Assembly: GCF_000632225.1 (NCBI RefSeq)
Contig: NZ_JFYV01000056.1
Location: 81,691 to 145,690 of the forward strand
Direction: 5' to 3'
Source of the DNA: Sphingomonas sp. RIT328
GTDB taxonomy: Bacteria; Pseudomonadota; Alphaproteobacteria; Sphingomonadales; Sphingomonadaceae
Length of the DNA stretch: 64,000 nucleotides
Notes under the pieces: model-generated
Database searches by the model: none
Seen by the model: only the letters and a program-made list of their open reading frames with translations
Told to the model about the DNA's origin: nothing
Shown: positions 49,808-59,029 of the stretch, piece by piece
How positions within the stretch are numbered: the first letter of the stretch is position 1
Layout: each line of letters begins with the position of its first letter
Translations under genes and position numbers: made by a program

Positions 49808-52477
49808 TCAGGACAGGCTTTCGTTCGGGGGATCGCGCAGCACCAGCGCGCTGGGGAAGATTAGCGCAAAGGCCGCGCCCGCGCCGTCGGGACGATTGCG
49901 TGCCTCGACCATCATCCCCATCGCTTCGGCGAACGCCTTGACGATCGCCAGGCCAAGGCCGGTGCCGCCGGCGGCGCGATCCGACCCCTCCAGCCGGGTG
50001 AAGGTCTCGAACACCTCGCTCTCGCGCCCCGGCGGCAGGCCGGGACCGTGATCGAGCACGGCGAGCCGCACCTCACCGAACCGGTTGCGCCCCTCGATGA
50101 CGATCGCGGTGCCGGGATCGCCGTAGCGCCCGGCATTGTCGAGCAGGTTGAGCAGGCAATGGTGGAGCAATTGCGGATCGGCACGGATCAGCGGCAGGTC
50201 GGGCGGCACGTCGAGCCGCACGTCATGCCCTTCGAGCGCGCGGCGGGCATCGTGCGCGGCGCCGGTCACCGCATCGCTGAGGTCGATCGCCTCGACGTTG
50301 AGCTTGATCGCCCCCGCCTCGACCCGCGCCATGTCGAGCAGATTGGCGACGAAGCGGTTGAGCCGCGCCGCCTCGCCCTCGATCGTCGCGATCAGCTCGG
50401 GGCTGACCTCGTGGTGGAGCTGCGCCGCCGCCGCGATCACCGCGGTGAGCGGCGTGCGCAGGTCGTGGCTCACCGACGACAGCAGCGCCGCGCGCAGCCG
50501 GTCGCGGGTCCGCACCACGTCGACGTCGCGCATCTCCGCCTGCAGCCGCAACCGTTCGAGCACCAGCGCCGATTGGTCGATCAGGCTGCTGAGCAGCGGC
50601 AGCTGGTCGGCGCGCACCGGATTGCGCCCGCTCTCGCTGGCGACGCCGAGCACGCCGAGCACGCGCTCGCCGGCCTTGAGCGGCTGGAACAGCCATTCCG
50701 AGGCGGCGAGCGTATTCGATCCCTTGCCGGCGGCATTGCCGGTATCGAACGCCCAGTTTGCGGCGGCATTGTCCATCGTATTTAGTGCATAAGCGGGATC
50801 GGTCGCGGCGAGCAGGTCGAGCTGCGCGCCATGCCCGCGGCCGAGCAGCACCACCTGCACGCCGAGCAGCCGGCGGACGTCGTCGCAGATCATCCGCGCG
50901 GCGGCGTCGAGATCGCTGACCGCGGCGATCTGGCGCAGGAAGCCGGCGAGCGTCGCATTGGTCCGCGCGCTCGCCGCGGCGAGGTCCGCCTGCGCGCGCA
51001 CCCGCGCGGTGAGCTGGCTGGTCGCCACCGCGATGCCGAGCAGCACGACCACCGAGACGACATTCTCGGGATTGCTGATGGTCAGCGTGCCGACCGGCGG
51101 CAGGAAGACGAAATTATAGGCGAGGCTGGAGGCGATGCCGGCATAGAGGCCGGTGCGCAGACCGAACAGGCTCGCCGCCGCCATCACCGGCAACAGATAG
51201 AGCAGGGCGACGTTGCCGAGGTCGAGGACGTGGAACAGCGCGCTCGCGACCAGCGTCACCGCCGCGACCAGCGCGGTTGTCACGCCATAGCCGAGCGGCG
51301 TGCCCCAGCGGGCGGGCTTGCGCCGGCCGCGCGGTTCGCTGGCGCCGCCCGACATCGGCAGCACGTGCACCGTCACGTCGGGCGTGTCGCGGATCACCCG
51401 GTCGACCACCGATCCGTGGCGCAGTTCGAACCAGCGCGAGCGCCGCGACTTGCCGAGCACCAATTGCGTCGCGCGCGCATCGGCGAGGAAGCTCTGGATG
51501 CCCGCGACGACGTTGGTCGCCGGCACGGTCGCCACCGCTGCGCCCAATTGCGTCGCCAGCGTCATCGTCGCGGCGACGCGGGCATGTTGCGCGTCGCTGA
51601 GCTGCGCGGCGCGCGGCGTTTCGACGAACAGGGCGGTCCAGGGCGCGCGCAGGCTGTCGGCGACGCGCTTGGCGGCGCGCACCAGTCCGTCGGCACCGGG
51701 CAGTTCGTTGATCGCGACGACGATCCGGTCGCTCCCCGCCCAGGTGCCGCCGAGCCCCAGCGCCCGCACGTCGTCGAGCATCCGCGCGTCGACCGCCTGC
51801 GCGGCGCGGCGCAGCGCCAGTTCGCGCAACGCCGACAGGTTCGATTTGGAGAAGAAATGGCCGAGCGCGCGCGTCGCCTCGTGCGGCAGATAGACCTTGC
51901 CCGCCTTGAGCCGCTCGATCAGCTCGTCGGGCGGGATGTCGACGACCTCGATCTCGGCCTGTTCAAGCACGCTGTCGGGCACCGTCTCGCGGACCCGCAC
52001 GCGGGTAAAGCTGGCGACGACGTCGTTGAGGCTTTCGACGTGCTGGATGTTGACGGTCGAATAGACGTCGATCCCCGCGGCGAGCAGTTCCTCGACATCC
52101 TGATAGCGTTTCGGATGGCGGCTGCCGGGCGCGTTGGTGTGCGCCAGTTCGTCGACCAGCACCAGCCGCGGCGCACGCGCGAGGATGGCGTCGAGGTCCA
52201 TCTCGTGCAGCGTCCGCCCCTCATAGGGAACGGCGCGGCGCGCGACGATCTCCTGCCCGCGGGTCAGCGCCTCGGTCTCGGCGCGCCCGTGCGTCTCGAC
52301 CACGCCGATGACGACGTCGACCCCGTCGCGCCGCCGCGCCGCGCCTTCGGACAGCATCTCATAGGTCTTGCCGACGCCGGGCGCGGCGCCGAGGAAGATC
52401 TTGAGCCGCCCGCGCCCCTCCTGCACCGCGGCGCGCAGCAAGGCGTCGGGATCGGGGCGCGGCGGCGCGGCCGCCAT
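49808..52477 (-). CDS. kdpD: KdpD sensor histidine kinase
   Basis: KdpD senses potassium limitation and phosphorylates KdpE. The 889-residue product has all usual parts: N-terminal KdpD domain with Walker A GAAPGVGKTYEML, a USP-like domain (about 250-370), four closely spaced membrane helices (about 395-495), a GAF domain, HisKA (SVSHDLRTPLTAVI, near His671) and ATPase (LLDNAGRYG, DHGPGLPPG, GTGLGLAIVKAFAEAMGG-like end). It begins 13 bp after kdpC and abuts kdpE. Confidence 0.96.
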   Translation of the reverse strand: MAAAPPRPDPDALLRAAVQEGRGRLKIFLGAAPGVGKTYEMLSEGAARRRDGVDVVIGVVETHGRAETEALTRGQEIVARRAVPYEGRTLHEMDLDAILARAPRLVLVDELAHTNAPGSRHPKRYQDVEELLAAGIDVYSTVNIQHVESLNDVVASFTRVRVRETVPDSVLEQAEIEVVDIPPDELIERLKAGKVYLPHEATRALGHFFSKSNLSALRELALRRAAQAVDARMLDDVRALGLGGTWAGSDRIVVAINELPGADGLVRAAKRVADSLRAPWTALFVETPRAAQLSDAQHARVAATMTLATQLGAAVATVPATNVVAGIQSFLADARATQLVLGKSRRSRWFELRHGSVVDRVIRDTPDVTVHVLPMSGGASEPRGRRKPARWGTPLGYGVTTALVAAVTLVASALFHVLDLGNVALLYLLPVMAAASLFGLRTGLYAGIASSLAYNFVFLPPVGTLTISNPENVVSVVVLLGIAVATSQLTARVRAQADLAAASARTNATLAGFLRQIAAVSDLDAAARMICDDVRRLLGVQVVLLGRGHGAQLDLLAATDPAYALNTMDNAAANWAFDTGNAAGKGSNTLAASEWLFQPLKAGERVLGVLGVASESGRNPVRADQLPLLSSLIDQSALVLERLRLQAEMRDVDVVRTRDRLRAALLSSVSHDLRTPLTAVIAAAAQLHHEVSPELIATIEGEAARLNRFVANLLDMARVEAGAIKLNVEAIDLSDAVTGAAHDARRALEGHDVRLDVPPDLPLIRADPQLLHHCLLNLLDNAGRYGDPGTAIVIEGRNRFGEVRLAVLDHGPGLPPGRESEVFETFTRLEGSDRAAGGTGLGLAIVKAFAEAMGMMVEARNRPDGAGAAFALIFPSALVLRDPPNESLS

Positions 52478-52490
52478 CAGCCGTCGCTCC

Positions 52491-53063
52491 TCATCGGCGC
52501 GTCATGCGGTCGAGCGCCTGATTGAGCGCGAGCACGTTGACGTGGCGGTCGCCGAGCGGGGAATCCTCGGTCAGCGGTGCGACCAGCGCCGCGACACGCG
52601 CGACCGGCAGTCCGCGCACCCGGGCGACCCGCGGCGCCTGCGCCAGCGCCGCCGCCGGCGACAGATCGGGATCGAGGCCCGACCCGCTCGCGGTGAGCAG
52701 ATCGGCGGGCATGGCGGTCACGCCCTCGCCGCGCCGCCTGGCGACATCCGCCTTGACCCGGTCGGCGAGCGCCTGGCTGGTCGGGCCGTAGTTGGAGCCC
52801 GAAGAGGCGAGCCCGTCATAGCCCTTGCCCGCCGCGGAGGGGCGCGTCTGGAAATAGCGGTCGCTGGTGAACGCCTGACCGACGACGGTCGAGCCGATCA
52901 CGCGGCCGCCGCCGTCACGGACGAGGCTGCCGTTCGCCTGGCTGGGGAAGATCGCCTGTCCGATGCCCGTCATCGCAAGAGGATAGACCAGCCCGAGCAG
53001 GATCGCGAACAGGATCGTCAGGACGATCGCCGGACGGACGGCGGTAGTGATGTCTGTGTTCAT
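52491..53063 (-). CDS. kdpC: KdpC subunit of the potassium-transporting ATPase
   Basis: KdpC is the bitopic subunit that tightens the KdpFABC complex. The 190-residue product has one N-terminal membrane helix (AIVLTILFAILLGLVYPLAM), followed by the periplasmic part with family motifs IGQAIFPSQANGSLV, VVGQAFTSDRYFQTRPSA, SGSNYGPTSQAL and the end LLTASGSGLDPDLSPAAA. Its start is separated from kdpB by a 59-bp gap carrying an 11-bp hairpin. Confidence 0.95.
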   Translation of the reverse strand: MNTDITTAVRPAIVLTILFAILLGLVYPLAMTGIGQAIFPSQANGSLVRDGGGRVIGSTVVGQAFTSDRYFQTRPSAAGKGYDGLASSGSNYGPTSQALADRVKADVARRRGEGVTAMPADLLTASGSGLDPDLSPAAALAQAPRVARVRGLPVARVAALVAPLTEDSPLGDRHVNVLALNQALDRMTRR

Positions 53064-53082
53064 TGTACGATTCCCTACCTTC

Positions 53083-53108
53083 AGCCCCTCCCCGTCAGGG
53101 GAGGGGCT
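53083..53108. repeat. GC-rich palindrome between kdpB and kdpC
   Basis: AGCCCCTCCCC and GGGGAGGGGCT form a perfect 11-bp stem around the loop GTCA. It lies inside an operon, where a full terminator would be harmful. A closely similar palindrome, CCTCCCCG-N3-CGGGGAGG, lies at 60099 in another operon. This suggests a small dispersed REP-like element that may act as an mRNA hairpin lowering expression of, or protecting, the flanking genes. Confidence 0.65.
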
Positions 53109-53122
53109 TTCCCGTGTTCAGA

Positions 53123-55159
53123 TCACGCCAGCCCGAGGCCGCCGACGACGAGGTCGATGAGCTTGATGCCGACGAACGGCGCGAGCAGCCCGCCCAGGCC
53201 ATAGACCGCGAGGTTGCGCGCCAGCAGCGGCCCGGCCGCCATCGGCTTGTACGTCACGCCCTTGAGCGCCAGCGGCACCAGCAGCGGGATGATCAGCGCG
53301 TTGAAGATGATCGCGCTGAGGATCGCCGACTGCGGCGTCGCCAGCCCCATCACGTTGAGCACGCCGAGGCCGGGATAGAGCGCGACGAACATCGCCGGGA
53401 TGATCGCGAAATATTTCGCCACGTCGTTCGCCACCGAGAAGGTGGTGAGCGCGCCGCGCGTCATCAGCAGCTGCTTGCCGAGCCCGACCACCTCGATCAG
53501 CTTGGTCGGATCGCTGTCGAGGTCGACCATATTGCCCGCCTCGCGCGCCGCCTGCGTGCCGGTGTTCATCGCCACGCCGACATCGGCCTGCGCCAGCGCA
53601 GGCGCGTCGTTGGTGCCGTCGCCGCACATCGCCACCAGCCGCCCGCCGGTCTGCTCCTGGCGGATCAGCGCCAATTTGTCCTCCGGCGTCGCCTGGGCGA
53701 GGAAGTCGTCCACCCCCGCCTCGGCCGCGATCGCCGCGGCGGTCAGTGGGTTGTCGCCGGTGATCATCACGGTGCGGATGCCCATCGTGCGCAGCTCGCC
53801 GAAGCGCTCGCGGATGCCCGCCTTGACCACGTCCTTGAGGAAAATCGCGCCGAGCAGGCGACCGTCGCGCGCCACCGCCAGCGGCGTGCCGCCGGCGCGT
53901 GCGATCTCGTCGGTGATGCGCCGCAGCTCGGTCGCCGCAGCGGTTTCGCCGGCGCCCGCATTGGCGCGCAGGATCGAATCGACCGCGCCCTTCTGGATCA
54001 GCGTGCCGCCGATCCGCACGCCGGAGATGCGCGTCTGCGCGGTGAAGGGGATGACCTCGGCCCCGTCCGGCAGGGCGGTGGTGGTGACGCGGAAGCGTTC
54101 GCGGGCGAGCAGCACGATCGACCGCCCCTCGGGCGTCTCGTCGGCGAGGCTGGCGAGCAGAGCCGCCTCGGCCAGTTCCGCCTCGCCGGCGCCGCCGACC
54201 GCGCGGAACTCCGATGCCTGCCGGTCGCCGACGGTGATCGTCCCGGTCTTGTCGAGCAGCAGCACGTCGATATCGCCCGCCGCCTCGACCGCGCGTCCCG
54301 ATTTGGCGAGCACGTTGAAGCGCACCAGCCGGTCCATGCCGGCGATGCCGATCGCCGACAGCAACGCCGCGATCGTCGTCGGGATCAGCGTGATGAGCAG
54401 CGCGGCGAGGATCGCCACCGGGATGCTGCCACCGGCATAAGCGGCAAAGCCCGGGATGGTCGCGACCGCGATCAGGAAGATGATCGTCAGCCCGACGAGC
54501 AGCAGCGTCAGCGCCACCTCATTGGGGGTCTTCTGCCGCTCGGCGCCCTCGACCAGCGCGATCATCCGGTCGAGGAAGCCCTTGCCCGGCTCCACCGTCA
54601 CCTGGACGCGGATCTCGTCGGAGATGACGCGCGTGCCCGCGGTCACCGCCGAGCGATCGCCGCCCGCCTCGCGGATCACCGGCGCGCTCTCGCCGGTGAT
54701 CGCCGCCTCGTTGACCGAGGCGACGCCCGCGACGACCTCGCCGTCCGAGGGGATCAGGTCGTTGGTCTCGACCAGCACGATGTCGCCGACCTTGAGCTGG
54801 CTGGCGGGCACATCGTCATACTGGCGGCCGTCGCCCTTGAGCCGCTTCGCGGTCAGGTCCGCCTTGGTCGCGCGCAGCGAGGCGGCCTGCGCCTTGCCGC
54901 GCCCTTCCGCCAGCGCCTCGGCGAAGGTGCCGAACAGCACCGTCAGCCACAGCCAGACGACGAGTTGCAGCTTGAAGCCGATGCCGAGCCCGTCATGGCC
55001 GATGGCGAGCAGCACCGTCATCAGCGCGGCGACCGCGGCGGTGACGAACATCACCGGGTTGCGGATCAGCTCCCTGGGATTGAGCTTGACGAACGACGCC
55101 TTGATCGCCGGGACGACGAGGTCGGCGGTGAACAGGCTCTTGGTCTGGGTATTCGCCAT
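53123..55159 (-). CDS. kdpB: KdpB, P-type ATPase subunit for potassium uptake
   Basis: KdpB hydrolyses ATP to drive potassium through KdpA. The 678-residue product has the P-type hallmarks: AAITGESAPV, phosphorylation motif LLDKTGTITVG, the KGA(V/-) nucleotide region QKGAVDSIL, MITGDNPLTAAAIA and GDGTNDAPALAQADVGVAMN. Membrane helices include LIRNPVMFVTAAVAALMTVLL near the N terminus. The ATG at MANTQTKSLF gives the normal length; the frame is open upstream inside kdpA. It lies 11 bp after kdpA. Confidence 0.97.
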   Translation of the reverse strand: MANTQTKSLFTADLVVPAIKASFVKLNPRELIRNPVMFVTAAVAALMTVLLAIGHDGLGIGFKLQLVVWLWLTVLFGTFAEALAEGRGKAQAASLRATKADLTAKRLKGDGRQYDDVPASQLKVGDIVLVETNDLIPSDGEVVAGVASVNEAAITGESAPVIREAGGDRSAVTAGTRVISDEIRVQVTVEPGKGFLDRMIALVEGAERQKTPNEVALTLLLVGLTIIFLIAVATIPGFAAYAGGSIPVAILAALLITLIPTTIAALLSAIGIAGMDRLVRFNVLAKSGRAVEAAGDIDVLLLDKTGTITVGDRQASEFRAVGGAGEAELAEAALLASLADETPEGRSIVLLARERFRVTTTALPDGAEVIPFTAQTRISGVRIGGTLIQKGAVDSILRANAGAGETAAATELRRITDEIARAGGTPLAVARDGRLLGAIFLKDVVKAGIRERFGELRTMGIRTVMITGDNPLTAAAIAAEAGVDDFLAQATPEDKLALIRQEQTGGRLVAMCGDGTNDAPALAQADVGVAMNTGTQAAREAGNMVDLDSDPTKLIEVVGLGKQLLMTRGALTTFSVANDVAKYFAIIPAMFVALYPGLGVLNVMGLATPQSAILSAIIFNALIIPLLVPLALKGVTYKPMAAGPLLARNLAVYGLGGLLAPFVGIKLIDLVVGGLGLA

Positions 55160-55170
55160 GATGGCCCCCG

Positions 55171-56874
55171 TTAGAACAGCTGGCCGCGGATCATCGCGAG
55201 ATGATCGGCGATCGGACCGAGCGCGAGGCTCGGCAGGAAGGTGAGGCCGCCCAGCACCAGGATGACGCCGACGAGCAGCCCCACCCACAGGCCGCCGGTG
55301 GTCGGGAACGAGCCCGCGCTTTCCGGCGTGTATTTCTTGGCGGCGAGGCTGCCGGCGATCGCCAGCACCGGCACGATGATGAAGAACCGGCCGATCCACA
55401 TGGCGACGCCGAGCAGCCCGTTATAATAGGGCGTGTTGGCGGTCAGGCCGGCGAAGGCGGACCCGTTGTTCGCGACCGCGCTGGTGAAGGCGTAGAGGAT
55501 CTCCGAAAAGCCGTGCGGCCCCTTGTTGAGCGGCCCCGCCAGCCCCTGTTGCAGCACGCAGGATATCGCGGCGAGGCCGAGGATGACGAGCGGCAGCACT
55601 GCGATCGCCAGCACCGCGAGCTTGACCTCGCGGCTCTCGATCTTCTTGCCGACATATTCGGGCGTGCGGCCGACCATCAGCCCGGCGACGAACACCGCGA
55701 GGATCGCGAACAGCAGGAAGCCGTAGATGCCCGCGCCGACGCCGCCGACGACGATCTCGCCCAATTGCATGTTGAACAGCGGGGCGAGGCCGCCGAGCGC
55801 GGTGAAGCTGTCGTGCATCGCATTGACCGCACCGCACGACGCCGCGGTCGTGATCACGGAGAAGAGCGCCGAGGCGGCGATGCCGAAGCGCACCTCCTTG
55901 CCCTCCATATTGCCGCCGGCGACGCCGAGCTGGTGGAGCACCGGATTGCCCGCGGCCTCCGCCCAATAGGTGACGGACGTGCCGGCGAGGAACAGGATCA
56001 TCATCGCCGCCAGGATCGCCCAGCCCTGCCGCGGATTGCCCACCGCCTTGCCGAAGCACCAGGTCAGGCCGACGCCGAGCACGAAGATCGACAGCATCTG
56101 CACCATGTTGGTGAAGGCGGTCGGATTCTCGAACGGATGCGCGCTATTGGCGTTGAAGAAGCCACCGCCGTTGGTGCCGAGCATCTTGATCGCCTCCTGG
56201 CTGGCGACGGGCCCGAGCAGGATCGACTGTTTCGCGCCCTCCAGCGTGGAGACGTCGACCACCCCGGCGAGCGTCTGCGGCACGCCGCCGGCGATGTAGA
56301 CGAGGGTCAGGACGATGCAGAGCGGCAGCAGCAGGTAGAGCGTGATGCGGGTCACGTCGGCCCAGAAATTGCCCACCGTCTTCGCCTCGCGCCGCGCGAA
56401 ACCGCGGAACAGCGCGAAGGCGAGCGCGATCCCCGTCGCCGAGGACAGGAAATTGTGGATGGTCAGCCCCAGCATCTGGCTGAGGTTCGACATCGTGCTC
56501 TCGCCGCCGTAGCTCTGCCAGTTGGTGTTGGTGGTGAAGCTGATTGCCGTGTTGAACGACAGATGCTCGCCCACGGCGGCGAGATGCTGGGGATTGCCGG
56601 GCAGCATCCCCTGCGCGCGGAGCATTGCATAGGTGAACAGCATCAGCACCGCGTTGAACAGCAGCATGTGGACGGCATAGCGCCGCCAGCCCTGCTCCTG
56701 CTGCGGATCGACGCCGGCGAGCGCGTAGAAGCCGCGCTCGACCGGACCGAGCACGACGTGCAGCGGCGTGCGCCGCCCTTCGTACAGGGCGAACAGCCAC
56801 AGGCCGACGGGTTTGGCGAGCGCCAGCAAGATGCCGACGAAGCCGAGGATCAGGATCCAGCCCTGCAAGGTCAT
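55171..56874 (-). CDS. kdpA: KdpA, potassium-binding channel-like subunit
   Basis: KdpA is the superfamily-of-K-transporters-like pore of KdpFABC. The 567-residue product has about ten membrane helices and the four filter-like loops: TNTNWQSYGGESTMS, GTNGGGFFNANSAHPFENP, TAASCGAVNAMHDSFTALGG and FTSAVANNGSAFAGL. Length matches E. coli KdpA (557). It starts 13 bp after the tiny kdpF gene. Confidence 0.97.
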   Translation of the reverse strand: MTLQGWILILGFVGILLALAKPVGLWLFALYEGRRTPLHVVLGPVERGFYALAGVDPQQEQGWRRYAVHMLLFNAVLMLFTYAMLRAQGMLPGNPQHLAAVGEHLSFNTAISFTTNTNWQSYGGESTMSNLSQMLGLTIHNFLSSATGIALAFALFRGFARREAKTVGNFWADVTRITLYLLLPLCIVLTLVYIAGGVPQTLAGVVDVSTLEGAKQSILLGPVASQEAIKMLGTNGGGFFNANSAHPFENPTAFTNMVQMLSIFVLGVGLTWCFGKAVGNPRQGWAILAAMMILFLAGTSVTYWAEAAGNPVLHQLGVAGGNMEGKEVRFGIAASALFSVITTAASCGAVNAMHDSFTALGGLAPLFNMQLGEIVVGGVGAGIYGFLLFAILAVFVAGLMVGRTPEYVGKKIESREVKLAVLAIAVLPLVILGLAAISCVLQQGLAGPLNKGPHGFSEILYAFTSAVANNGSAFAGLTANTPYYNGLLGVAMWIGRFFIIVPVLAIAGSLAAKKYTPESAGSFPTTGGLWVGLLVGVILVLGGLTFLPSLALGPIADHLAMIRGQLF

Positions 56875-56887
56875 CGCACCGCCTCCT

Positions 56888-56977
56888 TCAGAAGCGTTCG
56901 GGGCGGATCAGCACCGCCACCAGATAGACGAGAAGGCCGAGCGCGGTCAGCGCCGCCAGCCAGAGGTCGAGCGTCAT
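56888..56977 (-). CDS. kdpF: KdpF, small stabilising peptide of the Kdp ATPase
   Basis: A 30-codon frame encodes a 29-residue peptide, one membrane helix: MTLDLWLAALTALGLLVYLV then AVLIRPERF. Size, a single helix, the L-x-Y-L-V-x-x-L-(I/L)-R-P-E-x-F ending and the place directly before kdpA identify KdpF, which sits at the KdpA-KdpB lipid interface. GGGAG lies just upstream. Confidence 0.93.
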   Translation of the reverse strand: MTLDLWLAALTALGLLVYLVAVLIRPERF

Positions 56978-56987
56978 GTCAGCTCCC

Positions 56988-57071
56988 TCACGCATTGTCG
57001 CACAGGCGGACATAGGCGAGCGTCGCCGCCACCAGTCCGACCATGATCGCGATCCACATCAGATCCTGCAT
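56988..57071 (-). CDS. 27-residue single-helix membrane peptide upstream of kdpF
   Basis: A 28-codon frame with an AAGGAA Shine-Dalgarno encodes MQDLMWIAIMVGLVAATLAY followed by VRLCDNA: one membrane helix ending in an A-Y-V-R-x-C-D motif. Similar peptides (helix plus Y-x-x-x-C-D/E) stand before kdpF in other proteobacteria as far as I recall, mostly unannotated. It lies 10 bp before kdpF and 13 bp after the porin stop. Its conserved tail and position suggest a small accessory subunit of the Kdp pump; no experimental function is known to me. Confidence 0.6.
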   Translation of the reverse strand: MQDLMWIAIMVGLVAATLAYVRLCDNA

Positions 57072-57084
57072 CGGTCGTTCCTTT

Positions 57085-57975
57085 TCAGAAGGCTGCGGTG
57101 AGCGAGGCGAACAGCGTCGAACCGGCGATCGACCCGCGGCCGTCCTGCCCCTTGCTGAAGCTCGGCTGCAGATAGGCCGCCTCACGCCGCGAGATGTCGG
57201 TATCGATCCAGCTGAGGTTGACGGTCAGCGGCGTGTTGCGGATCGCGTAATCGGCACCGAGCTGCCAGTCCCAATAGGCGCCGGTCGGCGCGGCGCTGGT
57301 CGCATTGGGGCCGAGCCCGCGATTGCCGCGGGAATAGCCGATATGCGCCTTGGCGGTGATCGGCGTCCGCGGCACCGCGACGCCGCCGTCGCCCCATAGG
57401 TAGAGATTGTCGTGGCTGGCGCCGGGATGCGTGTAGACGCCCGCCGCCGCCTCGGCGCCGGTGTCATACCATCGGCCGAGCGCCTGCTGGCTCGGTACAT
57501 AAGCAACGCCGGCGAGCAGGGTCGCCGGCCCGCTGGTGCCGGACAGCTTGGCGAACAGCTCGGCATAGTCGGTCTTGCTGGCGCCGCCCGGATACATGTA
57601 CCAGGTCAGCCCGGCATCGACCGTCGCGCTGCCGAAGGCGTGCTTGTAGCCGCCGATCGCATCGAGTTCGAGATTGGAGCCGCCGAACGTCCCCCAACCG
57701 GCGAGGTTCGACGCGAAGGTGCCGACGTACAGGCCGCTGTCGTGCGCGATCGTCAGCGATCCCTGCACCGCCGGCCGGTCGTCGCTCTGCGACACGCCGC
57801 GCAGCCGATAGTCGCTCTGCACCGATACGCTGCCGGTCACCGTGATCGGCCTGACCGGCGTGGTCGGCGGTTCGGCGATCGCCTGCGGGCTCGACGGCTT
57901 GGCGACGTCCTGCGCCGCCGCGCCCGCCGGATACGCCACCATCGCCGCTACCACGGCCATATGACGCAAGTTCAT
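57085..57975 (-). CDS. TorF-family putative outer-membrane porin
   Basis: The 296-residue precursor has a Sec signal peptide (MAVVAAMVAYPAGAAAQ, cut near residue 22), a proline-rich linker and a beta-barrel with alternating strands: SVSVQSDYRLRGVSQSDDRPAVQGSL, a start typical of the TorF putative porin family (TIGR02001), and a C-terminal aromatic residue (SLTAAF) fitting BAM recognition. It lies 13 bp before the micro-ORF and kdpF on the same strand, so it leads the kdp operon and could supply potassium entry across the outer membrane. Specificity unknown. Confidence 0.85.
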   Translation of the reverse strand: MNLRHMAVVAAMVAYPAGAAAQDVAKPSSPQAIAEPPTTPVRPITVTGSVSVQSDYRLRGVSQSDDRPAVQGSLTIAHDSGLYVGTFASNLAGWGTFGGSNLELDAIGGYKHAFGSATVDAGLTWYMYPGGASKTDYAELFAKLSGTSGPATLLAGVAYVPSQQALGRWYDTGAEAAAGVYTHPGASHDNLYLWGDGGVAVPRTPITAKAHIGYSRGNRGLGPNATSAAPTGAYWDWQLGADYAIRNTPLTVNLSWIDTDISRREAAYLQPSFSKGQDGRGSIAGSTLFASLTAAF

Positions 57976-57994
57976 CGCAACACCCCTTATTGGC

Positions 57995-58017
57995 GGCGCC
58001 CGTCCCGTGACGGCGCC
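57995..58017. promoter_or_regulatory. Inverted repeat in the leader of the porin-kdp operon
   Basis: GGCGCC(C)GTC and GACGGCGCC form a near-perfect stem with one bulged C and a CCGT loop, 20 bases before the porin start. Further upstream GTGCG-N6-CGCAC is a second small inverted repeat (58027-58042). Either could be a leader hairpin or operator in the 149-bp gap, which must also hold the operon promoter. Confidence 0.35.
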
Positions 58018-58124
58018 TTCAGGGGTGTGCGATTAGGCGCACGTCGCGTAGCAAATCGAGATCGATTCCCGGCAAAGGCATATAGCGCGCATATGTTTCG
58101 CGCTTTTCTTCGACGCGGCGGCGA

Positions 58125-59000
58125 TCAGCGCAGCGTGGTGATGATCCCGGAGAAATCCTTGGTCGCGGCGCCATCCTCGACGAAGCGGGCGTAAAGCCGT
58201 TCGGCCTGCTCGCCGATCGGCGTGCTCGCGCCGACGCTCCGCGCCGCCTCCATCGCGAGCCGCAGGTCCTTGAGCATCAGCGCCGCGGCGAACCCGCCCT
58301 GATAATCCCGGTCGGCGGGCGATGCCGGCCCCACCCCGGGCACCGGGCAATAGCTCGTCATCGACCAGCTCTGCCCCGACGACACGCTGGCGATATCGTA
58401 GAAGGCCTGGGCGTCGAGCCCGAGCCGTTCGGCGAGCGCGAAGGCCTCGCACGTCGCGATCATCGTCGCGCCGAGGATCATGTTGTTGCAAATCTTGGCG
58501 GCCTGCCCCGCGCCATTGCCGCCGGCGTGGATCACCGCCTTGCCCATCGCCGACAGGATCGGCTCGGCACGCGCATAAGCGGCGTCGGGCCCGCCGACCA
58601 TGAAGGTCAGCGTCCCCGCCTGCGCCGCGGCGATCCCGCCCGACACCGGCGCATCGACCGCGACCAGCCCGCGCTCCTCCGCCGCGGCGGCGACGCGCCG
58701 CGCGGTGGCGACGTCGATCGTCGAACAGTCGATCAGCAGCGCGCCCGGCGGACAGGCAGCGAAGACGCTGTCCGCATAGACCTGTTCGACGAAGCGGCCC
58801 GCGGGGAGCATCGTCACCACCATTTCGGCACCGTCGACCGCCGCAGCGGCATCGGCGGCGACGCGGCAGCGCGCGACTTCGGCCCGTGCCAGCGCCTCGG
58901 CGGACAGGTCATAGGCCGCAACGTCATGGCCCTTCGCCGCCAGATTGGCGGCCATGCCGCTGCCCATGTTGCCGAGGCCGATGAAACCGATCCGCGCCAT
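58125..59000 (-). CDS. mmsB: 3-Hydroxyisobutyrate dehydrogenase MmsB
   Basis: MmsB oxidises 3-hydroxyisobutyrate to methylmalonate semialdehyde in valine breakdown. The 291-residue product has the family opening IGFIGLGNMGSGMAANLAAKGH (NAD site), DAPVSGGIAAAQAGTLTFMVGG, catalytic lysine in GAGQAAKICNNMILG and the C-terminal KDLRLAMEAARSVG. Start ATG follows GGAGAGAC. It is the last gene of the operon whose other members do the neighbouring steps. Confidence 0.93.
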   Translation of the reverse strand: MARIGFIGLGNMGSGMAANLAAKGHDVAAYDLSAEALARAEVARCRVAADAAAAVDGAEMVVTMLPAGRFVEQVYADSVFAACPPGALLIDCSTIDVATARRVAAAAEERGLVAVDAPVSGGIAAAQAGTLTFMVGGPDAAYARAEPILSAMGKAVIHAGGNGAGQAAKICNNMILGATMIATCEAFALAERLGLDAQAFYDIASVSSGQSWSMTSYCPVPGVGPASPADRDYQGGFAAALMLKDLRLAMEAARSVGASTPIGEQAERLYARFVEDGAATKDFSGIITTLR

Positions 59001-59029
59001 TCGTCTCTCCTGTGTTTTGCCTGCGCCGC

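Noticed and set aside
50831..55174. Long plus-strand frames opposite kdpD, kdpC and kdpB
   Set aside because: Antisense shadows caused by GC-rich third positions; the Kdp proteins are unmistakable.
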